NCBI RefSeq assembly: GCF_020463795.1
Contig: NZ_CP080025.1
Location: forward strand, 1,181,001-1,245,000
Length of the DNA stretch: 64,000 bases
Direction: 5' to 3'
DNA from: Echinicola marina
GTDB lineage: Bacteria > Bacteroidota > Bacteroidia > Cytophagales > Cyclobacteriaceae
The stretch's first letter is position 1. Each line of letters starts with the position of its first letter. The translations under genes were made by a program, and so were the position numbers. The notes under the pieces are model-generated. The model had not been told where the DNA came from, made no database searches, and was given only the letters and a program-made list of their open reading frames with translations. Of the stretch, positions 25,573-35,811 are shown in pieces.

Positions 25573-26973
25573 CTATTGACTTGTCAGTACGGGTAGATTA
25601 CCATCGGATATACATTTGCCATAAGTTTTTACACTCAGTCCCACCATCCACCAACTCACCCAAGACACGAACGCAAATAGCTCAGCATTGGCTGTAAAAA
25701 GCGGTAAAAGTAGTCCTACCTTTACCGTAGCCGCTACAAAGGCAATTCGTGCTAAATGAATATTATCTGTTTTTCTAAATGCTCGTACGGATACCCATAT
25801 TCCAACAACCAGAATAGCTATGTACAGTAACATTCCCAACACGCCTAATTGAACCCCAAATATCAAATACTGGTTTTCCCCGCCAATTCTTAAGTCATCT
25901 GTAACGCCTGTAGCATTTCCACTTGTGGCCAGTCCTGATCCAAATGGGGCGATAACCATTTGGTTAAAGGCCTCTATCCACGCAAGAAGGTGTCCTACAC
26001 TAGAGGCATTTTCAAACGTAATAGTATCCAATACAAAATAGTAAAACTCATCTGAAGCGTAACCTATCACATAAATTACAAAAATGACAAAAAGCCCTAT
26101 CCCAAACTTAATAAGATTGTAAAGCCTGAAAATAACAGCTATAAAACACAGCATGATAAAGAAGGAAGCGAAAGAAGATCTGGAAGCTGTGAACATCAAA
26201 CTTCCCATCGCACATAGCATCACTAAAATAAAAAACCATGATTGTTCTCTCTTTGAGGTGAGAAATCCAATAAGAGCCACTGAAAATCCTAATAAACAAG
26301 AACTGGCCAAATCCAATGGATCTGAGAAAAATGATGCCAAGCGCATCCCCGTCGTTTGAGTCTCAAATGTCCAAGTAAGCCCATAATTTCCAGAAGGTTC
26401 AACATTATTGATGGCCTGATTATAAAGAGCATAGCCACTAATGTTTTGGAAATGGATATGGGCGACTTTTTCGAAAATATTCAGTCCAAAGGCCAAAATA
26501 AATATGCCCATTAACATCACAAATACCGAACGGTATTCCCGGTCAGCAAGCGAGGTATTTCTCCCGAGGAAAAACATAAGGCCCATAATCAGGACATTTT
26601 TGAAGTATTTGGCTTTTGTAATGAAATCAGCTTCACCTACAGGCAAAATCAAAAACAGAAAACATAAACCGTAAAAGCTCAAAAACAACTTGTCGATCAA
26701 TTGGATCCTGAATCTATACTCGAAGACGTTTCGCTGGTAAAGAACATAAGATCCCAATGTGAGCAACAGCACTGCTTCCTTCAAATATTGAAATAAATTG
26801 ACAAGAAAGACAGATCCAGTTGCCTGATAGACGATGCTTAATATAGATATATAAAAGGGCAAATAAAGTATGAAAAAGAAAATAGCCCACTCCCATTTCC
26901 CTTTAAAAACAATCCTATCAATCGTAATTGACATTAAAGGAACGACATATAATATGACCGCTAAAAAAAGCAC
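25573..26973 (-). CDS. O-antigen polymerase/ligase-like membrane protein
   Basis: A 466-residue inner-membrane protein with about ten to twelve hydrophobic segments and one long periplasmic loop (about 155-215 and 325-375). The layout and the segment FGSGLATSGNATGV before GGENQYLIFGVQLGVLGMLLY resemble Wzy polymerases and O-antigen ligases, which join polysaccharide repeat units. Sequence conservation in this family is low, so the call rests on topology and on neighbours (Wzx, Wzz, Wza, glycosyltransferases). Confidence 0.8.
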   Translation of the reverse strand: MLFLAVILYVVPLMSITIDRIVFKGKWEWAIFFFILYLPFYISILSIVYQATGSVFLVNLFQYLKEAVLLLTLGSYVLYQRNVFEYRFRIQLIDKLFLSFYGLCFLFLILPVGEADFITKAKYFKNVLIMGLMFFLGRNTSLADREYRSVFVMLMGIFILAFGLNIFEKVAHIHFQNISGYALYNQAINNVEPSGNYGLTWTFETQTTGMRLASFFSDPLDLASSCLLGFSVALIGFLTSKREQSWFFILVMLCAMGSLMFTASRSSFASFFIMLCFIAVIFRLYNLIKFGIGLFVIFVIYVIGYASDEFYYFVLDTITFENASSVGHLLAWIEAFNQMVIAPFGSGLATSGNATGVTDDLRIGGENQYLIFGVQLGVLGMLLYIAILVVGIWVSVRAFRKTDNIHLARIAFVAATVKVGLLLPLFTANAELFAFVSWVSWWMVGLSVKTYGKCISDGNLPVLTSQ

Positions 26974-27005
26974 TTAATTAATTATTATTCTCAAACGGGA
27001 TTATA

Positions 27006-27310
27006 TTAATTCTTTGACATAAAGTACGTTGTAAACCCTCGTCTATATCTATATTCCTTTACCAATTCATCATCAGAAAACACTCGCTCATTTGACTTTC
27101 TGCCTATAAGGTAAATCCATGATGCTCCCTCCAAAGTACTTTGCCTGCACTTTGTAAAGTAATCAAAGTACTTCATCCAGAACAAAGCATAGGTTCTAAT
27201 TAACCTAAGGAAAATCCGAACATAAAAAATATTTAAAAAACCCATAAAAAATACACCAAAGCCCAAGCAAATACAGTCCCAGCTTCTAAGGAATTCCCTA
27301 TTGCTATTTC
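27006..27310 (-). pseudogene. Possible methyltransferase C-terminal fragment
   Basis: An open frame ending at 27006 lacks an ATG at its start and runs back to an in-frame TGA near 27310. The product (LFWMKYFDYFTKC, then TLEGASWIYLIGRKSNE and DDELVKEYR) reads like the C-terminus of a class I methyltransferase of the kind found in sugar clusters, with no SAM motif left. The 190 bases beyond are open in another frame without a start. Best explained as a gene remnant; confidence is low. Confidence 0.35.
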
Positions 27311-27503
27311 TTCAAATCTCCAAATTATGAAGAATAGGCTTTTCTCTTTACTGACCAGAATAGGAATAGATTCACTATGGGATATTTTTCCCGCTTTCAG
27401 AAACCAAATATTGCCCAGTTAACATCAGCTTCCCAGCTGTTTGGGGCACCTGATCAAATCCATCCAAGCATTCCGACTAATATTTCCTATAGACATCAAT
27501 GAC

Positions 27504-28496
27504 CTATTTCTTCCAGAAAGAATACATTCCCTCATCCAACTCATACTTTTCCCATGTAAAACGATCTCTATGGGGTTGTTTTTGTGCCCAGTCCCACATT
27601 CTAGATAAGCCATCTTTCAAGGGAATATGATCACTATAATTTAAAAGATCCTGAGATTTTTTATAGGTTGCAAATGCAAATTTCACTTCATGTCTGGCCT
27701 CAAAATGCTTTATGGAGTGCCCTCCTACCACCTCAGCCAAGGTTTCTGCAGCTTCTTTTAGAGAATATTCCTTCGTTCCTCCTAAGTTGATAATCTGTTT
27801 TGATGTTTCAGTTGAGCTAGCTGCAATCCACAAGGGCTGTAGAATGTCATCAATATATGAAAAAGCCCTTTTTTGTTCTCCGGTGCCAAAAAGCGAAAAC
27901 GGTTCATTATTCAACTTCTGATACATCCAAATTCCCAAAACGTTTCTATATCGGTCCCATATATTTTGGTTGATTCCATATACATTATGGGGCCGGATAA
28001 TACACCAATCCAATCCATGTTGCTCTCCTGCCACCTTTATATCCATTTCGCAGGCATATTTTGCAATACCGTATGGATCTATAGGAGCTGGCTGGTCATC
28101 CTCATCAAAAGGAGGATTCCCTACTCCATAAGTGGCCATACTTGAGGTAAATACCAGCCTACCCACATTGTATTTGATACAATTGTTGATAATATTGGCA
28201 GTTGCAATTAAATTATTCTGATAGTTAAATTTACGAATAAAGGGACTCAAGCCTTCGGCCGCATAGGCGGCAAAATGATAAACATATTCTATTTCATTTT
28301 CGGAAAAAATACTTTCCAAGTCGTCCGTAGCTAAGTCAAGTTGGTGAAAATCAACTTTTGGATTGACATTAGAGAGATATCCTCCCATTAAATTATCAAT
28401 TCCTATTACTTTGTACTCAGTTTTATGCTCAATTAGCCAATCAGCTAGTCTTGACCCCAACAATCCAGCGACACCTGTAATTACAATAGATTTCAT
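27504..28496 (-). CDS. NAD-dependent epimerase/dehydratase
   Basis: A 330-residue extended short-chain dehydrogenase of the UDP-glucose 4-epimerase type. NAD site GVAGLLGSRLADWL at residues 8-21, catalytic YGIAK (Y-x3-K) and a preceding SSMATYG segment are present. Likely makes or interconverts a nucleotide sugar for the locus; the substrate cannot be told. It starts three bases after the family-2 glycosyltransferase frame ends, so the two are coupled. Confidence 0.9.
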   Translation of the reverse strand: MKSIVITGVAGLLGSRLADWLIEHKTEYKVIGIDNLMGGYLSNVNPKVDFHQLDLATDDLESIFSENEIEYVYHFAAYAAEGLSPFIRKFNYQNNLIATANIINNCIKYNVGRLVFTSSMATYGVGNPPFDEDDQPAPIDPYGIAKYACEMDIKVAGEQHGLDWCIIRPHNVYGINQNIWDRYRNVLGIWMYQKLNNEPFSLFGTGEQKRAFSYIDDILQPLWIAASSTETSKQIINLGGTKEYSLKEAAETLAEVVGGHSIKHFEARHEVKFAFATYKKSQDLLNYSDHIPLKDGLSRMWDWAQKQPHRDRFTWEKYELDEGMYSFWKK

Positions 28497-28499
28497 TTG

Positions 28500-29423
28500 T
28501 TATATACCTTTTAAAAAGAGGCCTTCCTTAAGCCCTCGAAACATAAATTTGATTTTTATAAACCTTCCCCTCACTAGAAAATAAGCAAAATATCCTGCAT
28601 ACTTGAACAAACTATAAAGACCTACCGGAACTGAATAATACCACGGTATATATTTCCTCAAAAACCAAATATGGTTTCTTGCATTTAAATAATGGACAAT
28701 AGGGTTTAAATACCCTTCTTTACCCTTTTCTTTCTTCTTATGGGACATGCCTGCTTCATGATAAACAATAGAAGAAGGTTCTATGTACAGTTTATAACCC
28801 AACTCCCTGATTTTAAATGACCAATCCACATCCTCATAATAGATAAACAGCTTATCTGTCAACCCCCCAATTTTCTCAATAATCTCTGACCGCACAAGAA
28901 AACAACAACCTGTGATCCAATCTACTTCTTTGTATTGATCATATTTTGCCTTATTGGGTTCATCCTTTCCTATCGTTTGAGTTAACCCCAAAAAAGGGTG
29001 AAAACGTCCCCCAGCATTCCATATTCGCTCTTTCTGATTTAGAAAATAAAATTTAGGCTGAATGGCACCAATTTCTTTATCAGCTTTCATTCTTTCCATC
29101 ATTAAGCTCAAAAAATCAGGCAAAACTTCCGTATCATTATTTAAGAGCATCAGGTACTCAAAGCCATTTTCCAGTGCAAAATTAATCCCAGTATTGTTTC
29201 CACCAGTAAACCCGAGATTTTTTTCATTCCTTAGCAGTACTATTTCCTCAAATTTACTTTCTAGCCTATCCCCTGATTTATCAGATGATGCATTATCCAC
29301 CACTATAATTTTATAATTACCATAGGAGACTTTCCTAAGTGATATAAGACAATTCCTTGTGTGGGTATAGCTATTCCAATTAACCAGAATAATGGCTACC
29401 GAAGGCTCTCCTGTAAAATTCAT
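28500..29423 (-). CDS. Glycosyltransferase family 2
   Basis: A ~307-residue GT-A inverting glycosyltransferase, rhamnosyltransferase-like. VAIILVNWNSYTHTRNCL at the N-terminus, the DXD-type LLNNDTEVLPDFL, WITGCCFLVRSEI and the YYEDVDWSFKIRELGYKL motif define it. Start at 29423 (MNFTGEPSV) fits the family; a longer frame from 29471 is possible. Either overlaps the flippase gene by at least 44 bases. Ends with a basic amphipathic tail near the membrane. Confidence 0.9.
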   Translation of the reverse strand: MNFTGEPSVAIILVNWNSYTHTRNCLISLRKVSYGNYKIIVVDNASSDKSGDRLESKFEEIVLLRNEKNLGFTGGNNTGINFALENGFEYLMLLNNDTEVLPDFLSLMMERMKADKEIGAIQPKFYFLNQKERIWNAGGRFHPFLGLTQTIGKDEPNKAKYDQYKEVDWITGCCFLVRSEIIEKIGGLTDKLFIYYEDVDWSFKIRELGYKLYIEPSSIVYHEAGMSHKKKEKGKEGYLNPIVHYLNARNHIWFLRKYIPWYYSVPVGLYSLFKYAGYFAYFLVRGRFIKIKFMFRGLKEGLFLKGI

Positions 29424-30696
29424 TAAAAATATCCGGTTTCTTTTTATGTATGAGTACTGAACAAACGGCAAATATAACCAATTCGGTTGATAACAAGGAA
29501 TATGCCAATCCTATTCCATTAAATAAATATGAAAGAACTGATGCTGTTATTATCATATAAAAACAGAATATCCAAGAGGAATTGAACAGGATCTTTTTTT
29601 GATCCATAACCAAAATCAACACCATATTGGCGATATTAATGGTGCCAAAAAGCGGTACAAAAGCCAATATCCTCAGGAACGCAATAGATTCTTGCATTTG
29701 ACTCTTCGCAAGCACTTTAACGATAACAGGAGCCATCACATAAGTGGAAATGGTAATCAATATTGCCAAAAAAAGAGCTGTCCTATAAATTTTTTTAAGA
29801 AAGCGATAAAATGATTCCCTATCATTCTGATAGAGTTTACTTGCATTAGGAAATACGGCCTGGATGATTATGGTGGGAAACATCCGTAAAACCATGCTGA
29901 CCCTTTCTGCCAAACTATACATCCCCAAGACGGGAGCTGAAGCAAAAAAACTTAAAATCACAATACCTCCATTGGTTGAAATATGAGATGTCAAGGCTGA
30001 TAGGAAGAGATAAATATTATTGCGATATGACCTGAATATCCTTCCCAAGCTTGGATGATAAAGCCTTATCCCAAGCTCGATATGGACATAGGCAAGTAAA
30101 AAAAAATTAATCAATAGTGCCGATCCTCCAAAAAAGAAATTCACCCATTTAGCATCTTCAGGGGCTTGAACGAACAGTACAATTCCTAGTAGATAAAGAA
30201 GTTTACTGAAAACATTGGCCACAGAAACCAACTTCATCTTTTCCAAACCCTGAAAAAACCAGACCGGCAAGGTGGCCTCCGAAAAAAGCATCAGCAACGA
30301 ATAAATCAAAATGACCTGATATTCCGGAAACAGATCAAAGCCCAATATAGCTACAGCCAAACATAGCGTGGCCACAGTGGCTAACAACAACTTGCTAAAG
30401 ATCACATTGGATAAAATATCCGACAAAGCCTGCTGGTCTTTTTGGTTGAGGGCTACTTCTCGAGGACCACTCAAATTATATCCAAAACCTACAAAAACAT
30501 TGGCTATTAATATTACAGAAATGGCCAAACTCACCAAACCAAATTGATCTACCCCAATGGACTGGATCAACAGTGGCATGACCATCAATGAAATAAGGAT
30601 ATTGGAAGATTGGATGAACAATAAAAAAATAAAGTTCTGAATAGACTTGTGCCTTATCAGTTGAGAAAAACTAAGGGATGTAAACCGCTCTAGCAT
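29380..30696 (-). CDS. Polysaccharide flippase (Wzx-like)
   Basis: A 438-residue MATE/MOP-type transporter with about 12 to 14 membrane helices. The opening NFIFLLFIQSSNILISLMVM and QFGLVSLAISV, and the central SLAERVSMVLRMFPTIIIQAVFP, match Wzx-like oligosaccharide flippases. It would move lipid-linked repeat units to the periplasm for the polymerase at 25.6-27.0 kb. Ten bases downstream of the Wzz-like gene. Confidence 0.9.
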   Translation of the reverse strand: MLERFTSLSFSQLIRHKSIQNFIFLLFIQSSNILISLMVMPLLIQSIGVDQFGLVSLAISVILIANVFVGFGYNLSGPREVALNQKDQQALSDILSNVIFSKLLLATVATLCLAVAILGFDLFPEYQVILIYSLLMLFSEATLPVWFFQGLEKMKLVSVANVFSKLLYLLGIVLFVQAPEDAKWVNFFFGGSALLINFFLLAYVHIELGIRLYHPSLGRIFRSYRNNIYLFLSALTSHISTNGGIVILSFFASAPVLGMYSLAERVSMVLRMFPTIIIQAVFPNASKLYQNDRESFYRFLKKIYRTALFLAILITISTYVMAPVIVKVLAKSQMQESIAFLRILAFVPLFGTINIANMVLILVMDQKKILFNSSWIFCFYMIITASVLSYLFNGIGLAYSLLSTELVIFAVCSVLIHKKKPDIFNEFYRRAFGSHYSG

Positions 30697-30706
30697 GAAT
30701 TCCTAC

Positions 30707-31786
30707 TTAGTCCTTTGATTCCTTAATATTGGCCTGATAGAGCCTAGAAATATAGAGGTATAGAAGGGCTATAAAAAATGCAACTATACCTCCTAGGAAT
30801 ATCCCTATGTACCATTTAAGTTTTGTTTCTGTAAGTGGAAATCTCGGTTTATCAATAATCTGAATTAATGGAGAACTATTTCTATGATTGATCTTGGCAA
30901 TCTCGAGGTTTTTTACAATTTCTGTATAGGCACTACTAGCCACTTGTACGTCCACCTGCTTGCTTTTTTCCTCAACGCTAGCTCGCTGCATAAGCGGATT
31001 GGGATTAGGACGGTCATCCCTCATCCCTGCTAATTCCAATAGCCCCTCATCCAGGACACGCCTAAGACTGTCTGCCTGATTTTGGAGAATGGCCACATTT
31101 TCAGCTGTCTTTTTGGTTTTGGTTTCAAAATAAAACTCATTGACATTCTCCACCAGTTTGTCATTATAGGCTTTGGCAAACAGCTCATCTTTTGAAGTCT
31201 GGGTTACCTTAATGATGCTCAGCTTCCTGTCTGGCTTGGACACATTAAGTTCCTGCTCCCTGATGATCTTGGCGATGGCCTTCATCACACTATCCTGCTG
31301 AACAGTAAAATGCTCCCTGTCCACCGTAAAATCCAATTGCTCAAAATCCACCTTATCCGCCCATTTATGATCCAACTCGTGAAACCTAATGTATCGCTCT
31401 ACCAACGGCTGTCCATCGATGTCCCCAGCAGGGGTGAGCAAGGTCTTGATCAACATATGATCTGATCGGTAAAGCTCCATGATATTATCCCCTTGGAACA
31501 AGCCACTACTTGAACCTAAAGAACCTAAATTTATCCCGGCCAAACTGGCCAAACCAGATAATCCTCCCATTCCTCCACCATCAGACTCCTCTAATACAAA
31601 AGTGGTCTCGGCCGTGTATTTTGGTTTCTTTAGCCAAGAAGCCAAAAGACCAAGTATACCACCAATCACCAAAGCTATCAATAAAAACCTTCCTTTGCTT
31701 TTAAAGAATTTCAACCAATCCCTGCCTCTCTGAACCAGTTCTCCAAAAGTAATTTTGTCGTCAATAATATGTTGCTGGTCTGCCAT
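30707..31786 (-). CDS. Wzz-type polysaccharide co-polymerase
   Basis: A 359-residue chain-length determinant protein. Membrane helices lie at about residues 34-52 (GRFLLIALVIGGILGLLASW) and 328-350 (YIGIFLGGIVAFFIALLYLY), enclosing a periplasmic coiled-coil-rich domain, with the proline-containing IDKPRFPLTETK just before the second helix. There is no C-terminal tyrosine kinase domain, so it is of the kinase-free type. Sits between Wzx and Wza. Confidence 0.9.
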   Translation of the reverse strand: MADQQHIIDDKITFGELVQRGRDWLKFFKSKGRFLLIALVIGGILGLLASWLKKPKYTAETTFVLEESDGGGMGGLSGLASLAGINLGSLGSSSGLFQGDNIMELYRSDHMLIKTLLTPAGDIDGQPLVERYIRFHELDHKWADKVDFEQLDFTVDREHFTVQQDSVMKAIAKIIREQELNVSKPDRKLSIIKVTQTSKDELFAKAYNDKLVENVNEFYFETKTKKTAENVAILQNQADSLRRVLDEGLLELAGMRDDRPNPNPLMQRASVEEKSKQVDVQVASSAYTEIVKNLEIAKINHRNSSPLIQIIDKPRFPLTETKLKWYIGIFLGGIVAFFIALLYLYISRLYQANIKESKD

Positions 31787-31797
31787 TAGTTTACTTA

Positions 31798-34413
31798 TTA
31801 TTGATTTATTTGAGTGATCACCAATACCAAAGTCGCTAAACCGGATGTCAAGCCAATAATTTCTCCCAGTCGAATTGGCGCCCGTGGCCCTTTAGAAGGA
31901 ACGATCACCTCAGACCCTGGCTCTACCTTTGGAAAGGATTTCATAAACAAAAAGCTTTTTGTTCTAGCCACTTCTCCATTAGCATATACCACATAGGTTC
32001 TCTTCTTTTTAGCCCGGGTTTCGAAGCCACCTGCTCGATCAATATAATATTTCATGCTCCGGTTGTTTTCATACCGCACTGTGGTCGGATAGATCACATC
32101 TCCCCGCATCCTCACCGTTTGGAGTTGCTTTGGAACGCTAATAATGTCCCCTTCCTCCAAAATAAGATCATACTTTGAGCCCGGATTTTCCATGATAGCG
32201 ACCAAATCAATGGCAATAGCTTCTGTCTCTTTGATCTTGATGGCTGTCTGAGGCCCTTCTACCTGACTGATATCTTTTAAGGTTTCTTCTTTTGTTTTGA
32301 TGATCAAATCACGCTTTGAATTCTGTTGATTGTCTTTTCCGGTTTCCTGTTCCAGTCTTTGTTTTTGGTTGGATTGCGCCTCTGAAGGGTCGGTAGCTTC
32401 CGCATCTAACCTTTCAAGAAGCTTTTCCATATTTTTTACTTTCCTAAGTCTTTCTGACTCGGTATTATAGAATTCAGTTCTTCGGATTAATGTGGCTCCC
32501 TTTGGATAAGCAAAGCGGGTCAAACCTCCAGCTCGTTCTATAACATCAGAAATTCTTTCCTCAGCCCCACGAAGTGCAAATTCACCAGGTGCATTGACCT
32601 GTCCATCCACCATAACTACTTTTTCTAAGGCAAAATTGGGCTTCCTTCTTACAATCACATTATCAAAAGGCTTCAACACAGTTGAATTAGCATTAATACT
32701 TAGGTCTTGATTCACATTGGCAGAAATCAATTCAGCAATTTCACCCTCATTCTCACCCTGTAATCTACGGGCGATCTCCAGATCGTCCAAAGACGCCGCT
32801 TCATTAAAGCCACCAGCACTAATGATCAAATCCTCCACTGTCATACCTTCAGAAAAAGGATAAATCCCCGGGTTCCTTACCTCTCCGGAAACTTTCAAAT
32901 AATACTCATCTTTCAAGTCATAAATGGAAGCTATCTTGACGATATCATCAGGTTCAAGCTGAAAATCAGCTGATCCGCTGGTGACCTGATTCAGGTCCAC
33001 TTGGATGACCGAGGTACTGAGGTCATCGGCTGTCCTGATAATGCTGGCCCGTTTCAAATAAGCCTCTCCTTTTAGCCCTTCGGCCTGATCAATCAACTTT
33101 GATAGGCTCAGGCCATCTGTTAAGGCATAATTCCCCGGTCGATATACTGCTCCTTTTATTTGAACGCGATTTTTATACCGATCGAGGACATCACCTACTT
33201 TATATTGATCTCCTCCTTTTACTGTAAAAATATCATATTGTCCAGCAAATACATCCGAAACGGCTTTTTCCTTATCGGTGTAACGCGTCACACTTACTCT
33301 CTCCGTATAAGCATTATCGGTAAAACCTCCAGCATACCTCAAAATATCACCAAGGGTTTCTCCTGCTTTCGCTTCGAAAATCAAGGGACGCTTTACCGCA
33401 CCTTCTAATTTCACCCTGGACTCATAGGGTTCTACCAAAATCACATCTTGGTCTTGTAGCTGAAATCCCATATTGGCCTTTCCATCCACCAAAAAATCAT
33501 AGGCATCAATAACCGCAATTTGTTTATTATTCCTGATCAGCTTGATATTTCTCATGGTGCCATTAATATTGGGACCTCCAGCTGCATAAAGGGCATTAAA
33601 AACCGTACTGAAAGCACTCAGGTTAAAAGTCCCTGGCAACCTTAGTTCTCCTACCAAATGAACTTTTATGCTCCTGATATTGCCCAATGAAACCTGAACA
33701 AAGGTACTTGGGCTTTCACCTTGCATTTCCGAATAATATTGGGACAACCGATTTTTAATCACCTTGCTGGCGGCATCTACAGACAAACCTGCCACACTTA
33801 TTGGCCCAACATTATCCAATATCAAACTGCCTTCTGGAGTGATGATGGCTTCATAATACTGTTCTGAAGCCCCATATACATCCACATAAAGTAAATCTCC
33901 TGGTCCCAAAACATAACTTTTTGGTGTCGCCTGATTTAGGCTGGGCTCAAAAGTCAATTTCCTTTCTTTTTGATAAAATAAATCCAGTCCAAAATAGGGC
34001 TGAATTTCTTCTAGCTCTTCTATTTCCTCTTGATTGCTTAGGACCCCTTGCAAGATTTCATTTAAGTCCATCTGTCGCCTAGGTTCCCTACTGGCAGTAC
34101 TTGAACTGGACTTCATAGTGGTGCTCGGCCCATCAAGTTTCTCCACTCTCTTGGCCAGCTTCTCTAATTCCATGGTGGACATTCCCCTGGCTTTGGCCAT
34201 TTGCAAAAGCTCCGCTTGACTGATCCCTGCATCAGCTGCCTTTTTTACCATTTCCCTGATTTGGTCATCCGAAAGTTCATCCACCTTAATATTGGCTATA
34301 TCTGAAACAGACTGGGCTTGGAGCATTGATTCACTGGCAAAAAGCAGGGCCAGTGCCATCATCAAGCCCAGAGGAATTGACTTTAAAAGTTTTATCATCT
34401 TATCTATTCTCAT
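31798..34413 (-). CDS. Polysaccharide export protein with SLBB repeats (Wza-like)
   Basis: An 871-residue outer-membrane/periplasmic export protein. The start at 34413 gives a good signal peptide (LLKSIPLGLMMALALLFASE, cleavage near LQAQS); 17 upstream codons are excluded. A helical acidic stretch follows, then the poly-export domain (YVLGPGDLLYVDVYGASE) and about six SLBB repeats (VKLEGAVKRPLIFE, VQIKGAVYRPGNYAL, LKVSGEVRNPGIYPF, VMVDGQVNAPGEFAL, VRMRGDVIYPTTVRY), ending in a C-terminal hydrophobic helix. More than twice the length of enterobacterial Wza; the long form is common in Bacteroidetes. Confidence 0.92.
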   Translation of the reverse strand: MRIDKMIKLLKSIPLGLMMALALLFASESMLQAQSVSDIANIKVDELSDDQIREMVKKAADAGISQAELLQMAKARGMSTMELEKLAKRVEKLDGPSTTMKSSSSTASREPRRQMDLNEILQGVLSNQEEIEELEEIQPYFGLDLFYQKERKLTFEPSLNQATPKSYVLGPGDLLYVDVYGASEQYYEAIITPEGSLILDNVGPISVAGLSVDAASKVIKNRLSQYYSEMQGESPSTFVQVSLGNIRSIKVHLVGELRLPGTFNLSAFSTVFNALYAAGGPNINGTMRNIKLIRNNKQIAVIDAYDFLVDGKANMGFQLQDQDVILVEPYESRVKLEGAVKRPLIFEAKAGETLGDILRYAGGFTDNAYTERVSVTRYTDKEKAVSDVFAGQYDIFTVKGGDQYKVGDVLDRYKNRVQIKGAVYRPGNYALTDGLSLSKLIDQAEGLKGEAYLKRASIIRTADDLSTSVIQVDLNQVTSGSADFQLEPDDIVKIASIYDLKDEYYLKVSGEVRNPGIYPFSEGMTVEDLIISAGGFNEAASLDDLEIARRLQGENEGEIAELISANVNQDLSINANSTVLKPFDNVIVRRKPNFALEKVVMVDGQVNAPGEFALRGAEERISDVIERAGGLTRFAYPKGATLIRRTEFYNTESERLRKVKNMEKLLERLDAEATDPSEAQSNQKQRLEQETGKDNQQNSKRDLIIKTKEETLKDISQVEGPQTAIKIKETEAIAIDLVAIMENPGSKYDLILEEGDIISVPKQLQTVRMRGDVIYPTTVRYENNRSMKYYIDRAGGFETRAKKKRTYVVYANGEVARTKSFLFMKSFPKVEPGSEVIVPSKGPRAPIRLGEIIGLTSGLATLVLVITQINQ

Positions 34414-34734
34414 GTTTACTTTAAGTTTACTGTGCTCAAAACACAGCTTCGCCACCTCACTCACAGTTGAGTGCTATCCATAGTTTTCAAAAGCTTTTAT
34501 GCAGAATACTGAAAACCATCGTAAAGATAATTATTCCGAACGATTGAGCCCTATTCTTAAGAAGTAATTAGGCCATTACTATCCTGACAAATGAATCCAC
34601 ATCGGCCATAATATCTGCTACTGGCCATAAGGAAGCAATCTAGGAATATTATGAAGTGGATTTCGCTATCAACTATTATGCTCATTAATTAAACAAATCC
34701 TAAAAAATCAATTTTTACAAAAATACCCCCCCTA
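34414..34734. other. 321-bp intergenic region upstream of wza-like gene
   Basis: AT-rich DNA between two minus-strand genes; it must hold the start of the wza-wzz-wzx transcript. A TATCTTTA box occurs on the minus strand near 34525, but no TTG lies at the right distance, so I do not call a promoter. No ORF or clear repeat. Confidence 0.4.
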
Positions 34735-35745
34735 CTATTCTGAGCAATTCTTACAAATTTCTATTTGACTTCTATCCTGAAGAAGCTGTTGCCTAAATCC
34801 CTTATAGCGGGCGTTCTTCCATACTTGGCTTAGACTTTCTCGTATTAAATTCCCCATGACATGGCTGGCATCCTTATCAAAACAACAAGGAACAATGTCC
34901 CCATCCCAAGTCACTACAGCTCCTTGCCACATTCTCCAGCATTTGTTCTTAATCTCCTTCTTGAGCTTCCACTTGCCGTTTTTGAGTGGAAGATACCTGG
35001 AAAACTTGAGTGCTGATGGGATCAATTCAGAACCATTTTCATAATCATAAATTTGTGCTGTTTTCAGCTGTAGCTCATCCACTTCTAGTTCTTTGGCCAA
35101 TTGCCGTATCTGGGGAATCTCATGTTCATTTTTTCCGGTTACCAAAAACTGAAAAATCACCTGTGGATAACTTGATTGTTGCGCTTTTCTTTCTTGGATC
35201 AATAGTTCAATACCCGACTTGACCCTGGACAGGTCACCTCCTATCCTGTATCGCTCATACACAGATTGTGTAGCTCCATCTACAGAAACAATCAGCTGCT
35301 TTAATCCAGAACGGACCACTTTAGCCACCGTTTTTTCATTTAAATAATGGGCATTGGTGGAAGTGGCCGTAAATATCTTTTTCCTATCAGCATAAGTCAC
35401 CAAATCCAAAAAATCAGGATGAAGAAAAGGTTCTCCCTGAAAATACAAATGCAAATAGCTTAGGTGGCTAGCTGACTCCTGAATGATTTTATGATAAGCA
35501 GTTTTTTCCAACATACCCCTTGGCCTGGTAAAACTCCTCAAGCCTGAAGGACATTCCGGACAGCGAAGATTACATCCTGTAGTGGGCTCTATGGACATAG
35601 CTGTTGGCAAACCTTTAATCTTCGGACTTCTGGTGATCTTTGACCAATAAAATGACACATAAAGTAAACAAATATTGGTCAGCTTTGCCCATGTTAGATA
35701 GCCCAAATAAGCCTTGCCCAATTTCCATTTACTTTTCCAGTTCAT
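34735..35745 (-). CDS. Radical SAM/SPASM domain protein
   Basis: A 336-residue radical SAM enzyme. The cluster motif is C58-x3-C62-x2-C65 in TGCNLRCPECPSG. A C-terminal SPASM region binds further Fe-S clusters: CWRMWQGAVVTWDGDIVPCCFD, then CKNC near the end. SPASM proteins modify peptides or cofactors; some sit in polysaccharide clusters without known function. No precursor peptide gene was seen next to it. The intergenic distance to the FAS1 gene is 66 bases. Confidence 0.88.
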   Translation of the reverse strand: MNWKSKWKLGKAYLGYLTWAKLTNICLLYVSFYWSKITRSPKIKGLPTAMSIEPTTGCNLRCPECPSGLRSFTRPRGMLEKTAYHKIIQESASHLSYLHLYFQGEPFLHPDFLDLVTYADRKKIFTATSTNAHYLNEKTVAKVVRSGLKQLIVSVDGATQSVYERYRIGGDLSRVKSGIELLIQERKAQQSSYPQVIFQFLVTGKNEHEIPQIRQLAKELEVDELQLKTAQIYDYENGSELIPSALKFSRYLPLKNGKWKLKKEIKNKCWRMWQGAVVTWDGDIVPCCFDKDASHVMGNLIRESLSQVWKNARYKGFRQQLLQDRSQIEICKNCSE

Positions 35746-35811
35746 CTAACTCCTAAATTTTCCATTATACCATAAAAATAAACAGTGTATTTCATCATTT
35801 AAAAAACATGG

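Noticed and set aside
27425-27613. 62-codon minus-strand frame inside the epimerase end
   Set aside because: It overlaps the real epimerase C-terminus in another frame.
34735-35745. Radical SAM/SPASM protein as part of a RiPP peptide cluster
   Set aside because: No short precursor-like ORF, transporter or protease was found next to it; neighbours are polysaccharide and adhesion genes.
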